From Macrotis lagotis (taxonomy: Eukaryota; Chordata; Mammalia; Peramelemorphia; Peramelidae): DNA of 64,000 nucleotides. The stretch is taken from positions 270,561,944 to 270,625,943 of the forward strand of contig NC_133662.1 of the NCBI RefSeq assembly GCF_037893015.1, in the 5' to 3' direction. Positions 56,680-64,000 of the stretch are shown one piece after another. Both the position numbers and the translations under genes were made by a program. The notes under the pieces are model-generated. The model made no database searches. It was given only the letters and a program-made list of their open reading frames with translations, and was not told where the DNA came from. The first letter of the stretch is position 1, and each line of letters begins with the position of its first letter.

Positions 56680-57000
56680 TCTTTAGAGCCTGGCCCTTTA
56701 CTCCTGCTTCACCCTCTGGGACTAAGCAGAAAAGAGATAATCATTCTTTCCATCTGATGATCCTTAGAATTCTATTTAACTCAATCCCCTTCTCTTTTAG
56801 AGCAAGCATCCTCAGTTCTTTCAACGAGTTCTCATATGACAAGGGATTCAAAGCCCTTCACCAATTTGTTTCCCTCTTCTGAATTCTCTCCAGTTCCAAT
56901 GTCCATCCTAAGTTGTGGTTTCTGGGACTGAAGTCCAACTAGGACTCAGAGATCATTTTTTAATGAACTGTCACTTAGCTTCACCTCTTCATTGTTTACC
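56680..57000 (-). mobile_element. CR1/L3 LINE, end of ORF2
   Basis: Plus-strand phrases 'caccctctgggactaagcag', 'agcatcctcagttctttcaa', 'cgagttctcatatgacaagg' and 'cttcaccaatttgtttccct' match the reverse complement of the ORF2 C-terminal end. One minus-strand frame reads NKLVKGFESLV, close to the CR1 phrase R-M-V-K-G-L-E-S. Stops and frame changes show it is long dead. Confidence 0.7.
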
Positions 57001-57358
57001 TCCTCTTCCTGCTTCTGTTTAAGTTTGTCTTTCTGGTGCTATTCTGAGTCAGTTGGAAGAGTCATGGAGAACAGCCCATAGATGGCAACTTGTCATTGAG
57101 TCTCCACAAACCTTGGAGTTCTGTGCCTTAGACTTGATTTCTCCATTAAACCTGGCCATGTCCTTTCCTGGTGGAGACATCTTCCCTAGAAATTCTCGTG
57201 ACCCAAAACAATCCCTAGGTTCCTGCTCCCTAAAGTATAAGTCTTTGAGATAGTTTTTATATTCTTTGTCCAAGGTATTGGTAAAGAAGACTATCTGAAT
57301 TCCAAACTGATATTCAAGTCCATTTTTGGTAGATATGAACAGTTTTAAATAAACAATT
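57001..57358. other. Unassigned non-coding stretch
   Basis: No repeat or exon was recognised. Confidence 0.45.
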
Positions 57359-57441
57359 GGATCCCATAGTGATCATTTGTGAAAATCTCTGAAGGAAGAC
57401 CTAGAAGGCTTCTAGAGAAGTCTGAGCAAAGGGAAGGGAAA
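57359..57441. repeat. Copy A of an 83 bp dispersed duplication
   Basis: It matches 59126-59208 at 78 of 83 positions in the same orientation, starting ggatcccatagt and ending gggaagggaaa. Flanks differ. Confidence 0.9.
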
Positions 57442-57594
57442 TCCATCCAGGCTTTTGTTTATTGACTAAATGATTGAGTCTTCTGATGCCTTATCACCAC
57501 ATCACATGGTCTGATTCTTCGGGACCTGTCCAAGAGTTGAGATTTTGCCAAGCATAAAGTGGAGAAAGTTTGAATATAGAATGCTAAAGTTATT

Positions 57595-57835
57595 CTCTAA
57601 TTTATGAGACTGGACCTCTGGATTCTCCAAGCTAGAAAGGATCTCAGAGACCATGCAGCACAACTCAGCCAAACCGAAATCCCCTCTCTAACCTAGATCA
57701 CAAGTAGTCATCCAACCCTCTCCCATATTATCTATTATGAGGCTACCTCCTAGGGAAGCTAGGTTCTACTTTTGGAGGACACTCACTGTGAGGCAGTCTT
57801 CCCTGGTACCTAGCCGAAGTCTTCTTAAACATGGA
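57595..57835 (-). mobile_element. CR1/L3 LINE 3' end
   Basis: 'ctagaaaggatctcagagac', 'aatcccctctctaacctaga', 'cacaagtagtcatccaaccc', 'ctacctcctagggaagctag'. Confidence 0.7.
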
Positions 57836-58341
57836 AAACCCAATATGGTGTGCACTGGAAAGAGAAATAAGAGGATACAGATCAAGAGATCCCCCAGGAA
57901 TGGTTCAAGTCAAAGCTCACTTGTGATATTGTTTACTCCCTTTGCCCACCAATTGTCTCGGAAGCCAACGCATTTCCATTAGGAGCAAACATGGAAAAGT
58001 GATGACTAGTCCCTCCCACGGACTCTCCATCTATTACCAGAACAACTCCTCCAGTTTGGCAGGTTGGCACTGAGGAGCATAAACTCTCAATAGATTCTTT
58101 GAGATAAATACCTTCAGGCAAACACCTGCAGAGACCCACCTGGCTCCACAGCTGGGAACTTCAGGATACCCATGCTAAAGAAGAAGATTCCTGGGAAATG
58201 ATCCATTGGAGACAGGAAACAAACTATCACTTCCATGACACCAATTCCTCAAGAATGACAGTCCTAGAAATTCAGAACTTCTTAGATGAGAGGTCATCTT
58301 ATTCCATTAGAAACCCTCTTCCTTGTCTATGTGTGATGATG
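57836..58341. other. Unassigned non-coding stretch
   Basis: Nothing was recognised. Confidence 0.5.
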
Positions 58342-58550
58342 TTGTTGCTTGGTCTTTTCAGTTGTCACTCTTTGTGACCCCATTTGGGGTTTTCTTGGCA
58401 AAAATATTGGAGTGGTTTGTCATCTCCTTCTCCAGCTTATTTTATAGATGAGGAAACTGAGGCAAACAGGATAAAGTGACTTGCTCGGGGTAACACAGTA
58501 TGTCTGAGGCTGGATTTGAACTCAGGTTCTCCTGATTCCAGATCCCATGC
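58342..58550 (-). mobile_element. Mar1-type SINE
   Basis: 'actctttgtgaccccatttg', 'gggttttcttggcaaaaata', 'ttggagtggtttgtcatctc' (RTE/BovB-like half), then 'gatgaggaaactgaggcaaa' and 'ggatttgaactcaggttctc'. Best-preserved Mar1 in the window, although the 'cacctagctgcc' head is gone. Confidence 0.9.
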
Positions 58551-58824
58551 TTCCAAGTTGTCACAAATTTATTAGTGAATCCAAATAGAAAAAGCTATCT
58601 GAATCCTTTCTAAGATTATATTTTTGGACATCATCCCTCAGCCAGACAAAAGGAGTATATCACTAAGATTCTCTAAGAGTCAGTTGGAAAGGAGATTCAG
58701 AACCAAGTACAAATGGAAGAAGGAATCCTCAAAGGTACTAAGGCCCTTCAAGTGGTACAGCTGTGTTTGACCTATGTCTGAAAAATCAAACAAAAATGCC
58801 ATTGGACCTCTCAAATGAGATACA

Positions 58825-58925
58825 TAATGTCTCAGTGGCAGGATGGTCAGCCTTGGAGTCAGCAGGACCTGGGTTCTAGCTTTGCCTCTTACATATTCTG
58901 ACGTTTAGTAAAGAAACAATACTAA
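58825..58925 (+). mobile_element. tRNA-derived SINE/MIR scrap
   Basis: 'ggtcagccttggagtcagca' and 'ggacctgggttctagctttg' match the head half of a tRNA-derived SINE. Confidence 0.55.
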
Positions 58926-59125
58926 ACATTGACTTGTGACTATGCAGGGCTGGTCTGCTCCCTAAAAAAATGCTTACTAGCCAGAGCCCAGGGAAATTGG
59001 ATGCATGGTCTACTTTTAAATTGAATCTGCTTTATTACCACTTTCTGGATCACTTTCTCAAGTCTAGATAAACAATTCTGCATCTGTGGGATGGTAGAGG
59101 GGATCCTTCCAGATTAAACTGTCAT

Positions 59126-59208
59126 GGATCCCATAGTAATCATTTGTGAAACTCTCTGAAGGAAGATCTAGAATGCTTCTAGAGAAGTCTGAGCAAAGGG
59201 AAAGGAAA
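59126..59208. repeat. Copy B of an 83 bp dispersed duplication
   Basis: It matches 57359-57441 with five substitutions and no gaps. Confidence 0.9.
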
Positions 59209-59307
59209 GCAATAAAAAGTCCAACCCTAATTTATAGCATTGGCTTATTTCTAAGGTGTAAATGCTCCCACTGAAAATTAAACAGTAAATGCCAGCATCC
59301 CTTGACA

Positions 59308-59580
59308 GAATCTCAGAACCTCGCATCAGGAAGGGAACTCAGAAGCTGGTCCCTCCTGACCTCAATTAGAAATCTCTCTTCTGATGCCACCTGACAATGA
59401 GCACATCCAGTCTTTGACTGAAGCTTCCAAGAAGGAAAAGCCCACTGCTTCCCAAGATCATCCATTCCACTGTGGGACAGTTCAAGCTGTTAGGACATTC
59501 TCCCTCCTACCCAGATATCTGGACAGCTCCCCCTTTCCTTTGGGTCAGAAGTGGGTTTTTCTTGGGATCTTTAGCAATTA
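59308..59580 (-). mobile_element. CR1/L3 LINE 3' end, decayed
   Basis: 'cagaatctcagaacctcgca', 'gtctttgactgaagcttcca', 'tcatccattccactgtggga' and 'agctgttaggacattctccc' follow the CR1/L3 3' end in minus orientation. Confidence 0.6.
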
Positions 59581-59631
59581 TCCTTGAGAGCTTCTGATCT
59601 CCCTCAGATGACTTCCCTGAGAAGTTTAGCA

Positions 59632-59682
59632 CATGGGATCCCTCTCGCCTCCCTTAGAGCATGGGATCCTTCTCGCCTCCCT
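59632..59682. repeat. Tandem pair of a 23 bp unit, 28 bp apart
   Basis: catgggatccctctcgcctc... at 59632-59654 and its one-mismatch copy at 59660-59682. Confidence 0.85.
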
Positions 59683-60424
59683 CCCTTGTAATCTTTGCTG
59701 CTCAAACCTAAGGCATCCCTTGGACACTTTCCTCTCCTCCATCACAAATTCTCTCGTTCCCCCTTCCCAAAGTTCCTATCACATCCAGTCCAACAATCAG
59801 CTAGAACAGAAGTTTAGCTCACTAATTCGGCCACCATGAGAAGAATGACAGTTTTATTAAGGCACACCAAGAAGTTTTCAATTCCAATGGATAGTCAGGA
59901 TCCCTAAAGGTTTGGTTGGGGAGGCGACCGAGTCCTCCTGACCATTTCCCAACGTTTAGCAACTACTGTTCTCTCAGGTAACAATTATGTGGTAAAAATT
60001 AACCCCATGGGCCAATAAAAGGTAAAAATAAAACTCGATGAAAATCTCTCATACATTGAAGTGAGACTTGTTGAAGGCTATGAGCTATTGAAGAGATGAA
60101 TTACAGCCAACCAGGAGAAATGCCGCTCCCAGGGGCCTGGGCTGCTTCCACAAGAGGAACACACTCTCCTGGGTTAGCCTTCGCCACCTAGATCCCAGTC
60201 CTCATGCCTGGGGGAAGGCTGCAGGATTGCTTGGCTGACTCTTTGCTCATCCAGGGGAGAGCACCGCTTCTGACAGCAGTCCTGATCCTTGAGGGTCCTC
60301 CATCTTGCTCAGCTCTAATTCTTGAAGTGCCCACGTGGAAGAGCAAGGGGCCAGAAAGCATGAACCTGGCTCATGGGCACCCCCTGCTTGGCAGCTGACC
60401 CTCAGCAGCCTCACATGGAGCTGC

Positions 60425-60425
<1 letters not shown>
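59683..60425. other. Unassigned non-coding stretch
   Basis: No gene or named repeat was recognised. Confidence 0.5.
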
Positions 60426-60496
<71 letters not shown>

Positions 60497-60685
60497 AGAA
60501 GAAGAAGAAGAAGAAGAAGAAGAAGAAGAAGAAGAAGAAGAAGAAGAAGAAGAAGAAGAGAAGAAGGAGGAGGGGAGGAGAAGGGAGGGAAGGGAAGGGA
60601 GGGAAGGGAGGAAGGAAGGAAGGAAGGAAGGAAGGAAGGAAGGAAGGAAGGAAGGAAGGAAGGAAGGAAGGAAGGAAGGAAGGAA
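60426..60685. repeat. 260 bp uninterrupted homopurine tract
   Basis: The plus strand has only A and G for 260 bases. (GA)n runs to about 60491, (GAA)n to about 60560, GGGA/GGGAA to about 60610, then (GGAA)n. Four overlapping frames here (REREE, RKEGRKEG and their antisense) are artefacts. Confidence 0.98.
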
Positions 60686-60867
60686 TACTTTCAAAACTGT
60701 ATTTTAAAACTTGTCCTGACAAGGCTTTGAAATGATTCCAGGTCACATAAACATGTAGGTCCATGAGGAAGGGTGACAGTTCCATCAGGGCCTGCCCAAA
60801 TGCAAACCGGCTCAATTCTGCTGAAAGTCTGAGTCAAAGAAAGATCACTGTGTCCCAGGAGAAAGAG

Positions 60868-61195
60868 AAGCAGAGCTGAAGATAAGTTCAAATCTGAACC
60901 TGACTTTAAATTCTACTTCTTTTTTTTTTTAGTTTTTTCAAGGCAATGGGGTTAAGTGGCTTGCCCAAGGCCACACAGCTAGGTGATTATTAAGTGTCTG
61001 AGGCCAGATTTGTACTGGGGTACTCCTGACTCCAGGGCTGATGCTCTATCCACTGCACCACCTAGCTGCCCCTCAAATTCTACTTCTGACAGCCACTACC
61101 AGTGTGATATTGGGCAAGTCACAATATCATTTGGTGCCTCAGTTTCCCTCAACTCTTCCAATTCTGTTGTTAGATGGACTCTGAATTCTATCCAT
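60868..61195 (+). mobile_element. MIR SINE split by a WSINE1
   Basis: 'aagttcaaatctgaacctga' lies left of the WSINE1. 'gtgatattgggcaagtcaca', 'tggtgcctcagtttccctca' and 'gatggactctgaattctatc' lie right of it. Together they give a nearly complete MIR. Confidence 0.75.
60921..61073 (-). mobile_element. WSINE1-type SINE with TSD, nested in MIR
   Basis: A T-rich tail, 'caaggcaatggggttaagtg', and the head 'ccaccta gctgcccc' in minus orientation. Flanks taaattctacttct (60907-60920) and caaattctacttct (61074-61087) form a 14 bp TSD with one mismatch. Confidence 0.92.
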
Positions 61196-61199
61196 TAAT

Positions 61200-62394
61200 C
61201 TGTTGATCTATCCTCCCTGATACAAATATCTATAGGTGTATACATATAGACACATACATATTACATGTAGGGGTTTTGCTGCTCCTCAAAGACAGGGATT
61301 GTTTCCCTTTTGTCCTTGTAGGCCCAGGGGCTGCCTGGAACGTGGCTGCCCCTTTCCTACATGCTTGTTGCCACACACATTGCAGATCTTCATCCAAGTC
61401 TTCCCCCAAGTCTATTCATGGATTCTCCTTAAGGGGTCCACTGACTGCTCATTGGGGTCCTTTTAACATTCCACCAATGCTGCCCCGAATCCCCAGCTAG
61501 ATGTGGATTTGCCTGCCCCACTCACTGCAGGGCCTCTCCCACCCATTTGTCCATCATATGAGGACTCAGAGAGGTCCAAGATGTTGCTCCTCACCCAGAG
61601 GCTCTGAGTCTGTGGGAGGAAGCTAGGTCTCTGTTCTTGAACAGGGATCTACAGAATTGACAATGTCCCTGAGAAGCAACTAGAAGCTTCTGCTGGGAGA
61701 CCTCCAGGGAGGCTCCTGGGCCAAGCCACCAAACTTTGGGACAGTGCTAATGAATGGGGATCTTTCCCAATGACAGTGACCTATTGATTTTAGTTACACC
61801 CTTACTGTCTTCCCCTTGTCACAGCCCTTTCCATTCTTGATGACCCCTGCCATGTAACACAACACCCACTGGGGCCTTGGTTCTTCAGTGGAAGGTCCCT
61901 CCTGTGGAGGGAGGTCAAGACCCTTTGTCAACCTGCTTCTGCTCACCAAGACAATTCTTATCTCAAGAACGTCCTTCCTAAAGCAGGACATAAACAGTTG
62001 CCTCCTCCATCAGTGACCTGCCCATGGCCACATGCCTTCCATGCTCTCTGAAATCCTGGCCTGGGCAGGATCACCCTTGGCCCCTTTAAATCATATTCTT
62101 CTTTGGGCCATTAGATCAAGAGCTCTTTTTCCTTTAAATAGGGGAATTCCTTGAACTTCCCCGGGCCTTTTGTCTGCTCTCCTGGAAAGATGGCCATTCA
62201 AGCACAGAGATGCCAACACCAATAGCAAAGTCTGCCAGCTCTGCAGACTTGAGGGCAGCCCTGTCCTCAGGCCTGGGCCACTCTTGTCAAGCTCTATTAT
62301 TGAGAATACACAGCCACCTGCTTGCCCCACCATGCACCTTTTCATTGTCTTTAGGGCACCTCACTTTCCATTCCTTAGAGCTATGGGACCACCA
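61200..62394. other. Unassigned stretch with an L2 tail trace
   Basis: 'aaagacagggattgtttccc' at about 61288 and what follows recall the L2 tail. The rest is not recognised. Confidence 0.45.
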
Positions 62395-62580
62395 GTTTAG
62401 AACTGGGAAGGAACTTTGAGATCATGGGATCTCACGGGCTCATTTTATTGATGAGGAAAATAAGGCCAGAGGTGGAAGGACCTCAGAGGTCAGAAGGCTC
62501 AATGGTCTCCTCCTGCTGAGGAAAAGCACACAGGAAATGCTGGAGGTAGCATTTGAATTTGGACCTTGCTGGCTCCAAGG
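62395..62580 (-). mobile_element. MIR-type SINE, decayed
   Basis: 'gggctcattttattgatgag', 'gaaaataaggccagaggtgg' and 'gaatttggaccttgctggct' are in minus-strand order, with an extra middle part. Confidence 0.6.
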
Positions 62581-63164
62581 GACAGAGGAGAGAATGTAAA
62601 TGAGATTTATATTGTTATTAATTATTATTGATTCTCTACTGTTCCATGTGGTCATTCAAGGTTACATGACTTGTCCCAAGGCAGTCCATGAATTCTCTGC
62701 TCTTTGACCTACACCAGTGTCTTTCCAGAACTTTGACCACATATCATCACTGAAGAATATATGTGAGTGGTAAACCACTGGGTCCTTCTGGCAGAAAGAG
62801 AATGGGATAGTTGAAGCCCTAGAGAAGAGACAGAGACACAGAGATAGACAGAGACAGAGTCTCTGTGTGTTAGCCCTGCCGGCCCCCAGGGGCAGGCTCC
62901 ATGGGCAGCACTTCTTTCCCTCTCTCCCTGAATACACAGACCCATGAGGTCTTCACTGATGCTCTGCAGAGTAGTCCTGCTTACTGGGTTACTTGCACCT
63001 CAACAATCTAAGAGGGAGGAAGAAAGTCCCAGGGGTCCCTATGGACCCCCCAAGTCTGTCGCATTGGTTGGAAGGCAGAGAATGCCAATCTAGGCCTGAG
63101 GGAGGATCGTTGGCTCTGATCAGCCATGCAGTTGGTATGAACGACATTGTGCCATCTCCAACAC
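62581..63164. other. Unassigned non-coding stretch
   Basis: It includes a GACAGA-rich patch at 62826-62870. No gene was recognised. Confidence 0.5.
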
Positions 63165-63310
63165 AATGGAGGCAGAACTGGAGAGCTATGGACCTGAGAT
63201 CCCCCTCAGCCTCAGACCTGTACTAGTTGTGGGACCCTCTCACTTCCCCTCAATTTGCCATGCAGCCTGCTATAGGGGAGCCCCCAGCCTCAATTTCTAC
63301 ATTATCTCCC
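63165..63310 (+). mobile_element. MIR SINE fragment, decayed
   Basis: 'tactagttgtgggaccctct' and 'cacttcccctcaatttgcca' match the MIR middle in plus orientation. Confidence 0.5.
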
Positions 63311-63929
63311 AGTTGACTGATAGGGCCAGGTGGGAGGGAAAGGCCCCCGGGGGGTTGTCCAGGTTTTCAGATCTCATCACCAGGCTGGTTCTGAAGGGAT
63401 GGATGCATCAGCCTGGATGGACAGTCGGTCACTAAATTTGATAGGGCTGATATCTGCCTTGGTGAAAGGAGCGCCCCACCTCTCCAGTGGAATCCCAGAG
63501 CCTTAAAACTTTGAAGGCCGGTGTGTCCTGGCCTACACTAATCCGAGCATCTCGGCTGGGAGTCAGCTCGGCTCCTCCCCACATCCAGGCCTGTCAAGGG
63601 CCAGATCATGATTGGGCTCATTTGAGTGGCAGATGGCCCCTAAGCCTCCCTCGTGCTTGCCCACCCAACAGTCAGTCTGCCCCCATGCAGAGGTGGGCAT
63701 GACCATGTGGGCGTGCGCTGGTTGGGCAGCATCTGTTTAGCCTGTGTACAAATATGTCAGGACCTAAAGAAATGGGCAACTGGAGGCACTGGTGTCACTG
63801 GTACGGGCGTGGGAGTTCAGGAAGAGAGGCCAAGTCCAGGGGTTGTCCAAGGGGTCAAACCCATGTGGGGGAAGTATGTCTGGCAGATGGACTGACTCTC
63901 CAAGTTCACATCAAGGACATGTATGTGAC
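63311..63929. other. Unassigned non-coding stretch
   Basis: Scattered CpGs near 63470-63570 are too few for an island. No gene was recognised. Confidence 0.5.
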
Positions 63930-63985
63930 ATGCTCCACACAGATACTGGTATCCAGTAGGTGCTTAATAAATGCTTATTTCTTTC
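63930..63985 (+). mobile_element. L2 LINE 3' tail fragment
   Basis: 'tggtatccagtaggtgctta' and 'ataaatgcttatttctttcc' are the L2 terminal phrases. Confidence 0.65.
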
Positions 63986-64000
63986 CCTTCCCTCTCCTAC

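Noticed and set aside
60335-60815. Long Arg/Glu-, Lys- and Ser/Leu-rich ORFs
   Set aside because: All are translations of the homopurine tract or its complement.
1-64000. CRISPR array, bacterial operon or phage-like island
   Set aside because: Repeat content, SINEs and LINEs are those of a mammal, and the short tandem repeats are microsatellites, not spaced direct repeats with unique spacers.

Overview
This 64 kb window looks like non-coding DNA from a marsupial, most likely an Australian one. The diagnosis rests on the repeats. There are four good copies and one partial copy of a tRNA-derived SINE of the WSINE1 kind, with a head reading 'gcagctaggtgg' and a tail reading 'attgccttgcaaaa'. 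There are four longer SINEs of the Mar1 kind, whose second half resembles the 3' end of RTE/BovB LINEs. There are several marsupial L1 3' ends. Against these sits an old mammalian background of MIR, L2 and L3/CR1-type LINE pieces. Family names are from memory of consensus sequences and were not checked against a database. A dasyurid or other Australian marsupial is a reasonable guess, but the species cannot be fixed.

I found no protein-coding gene, rRNA, tRNA gene, CpG island or CRISPR array that I can defend. All open reading frames are short (200 codons or fewer). Most of the longer ones lie in simple repeats or transposable elements. The best exon-like stretch is a cysteine-rich frame at 34158-34625 with a hydrophobic N-terminus, and it is reported only as a candidate. 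The window is therefore best read as intergenic or deep-intronic sequence. I saw no recognisable endogenous retrovirus.

Layout. 1-9 kb: a probable L1 5' end, an A-rich degenerate repeat, a WSINE1 with target-site duplication (TSD), MIR and L2 pieces, a tiny L1 tail with TSD, a CA run and a pyrimidine tract. 9-20 kb: SINEs, L2/L3-type LINE pieces, a 250 bp GATA/GGAGAT microsatellite, a Mar1 SINE and an L1 3' region. 20-31 kb: an L1 3' region holding a (TG)26 run, an L1 tail, several MIRs, an L3/CR1 reverse-transcriptase scrap and a WSINE1. 31-44 kb: the candidate ORF, a Mar1, the longest L1 block (about 1.5 kb, two 3' regions end to end) and then about 3 kb of sequence I cannot assign. 44-56 kb: MIRs, a TGGA microsatellite, a Mar1, a clean 560 bp L1 insertion with a perfect 19 bp TSD, an L1 fragment next to a WSINE1, and a perfect hairpin at the junction of two LINE pieces. 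56-64 kb: broken CR1/L3 elements, a diverged 83 bp duplication, a 260 bp homopurine tract and a WSINE1 inserted inside a MIR.

There is no set of genes here that works together. What the window records is layered insertion: L2, MIR and L3/CR1 are oldest, then Mar1 and L1, then the WSINE1 copies and short-tailed L1s that still keep readable TSDs. Unassigned intervals are listed so that the reader knows what was looked at.
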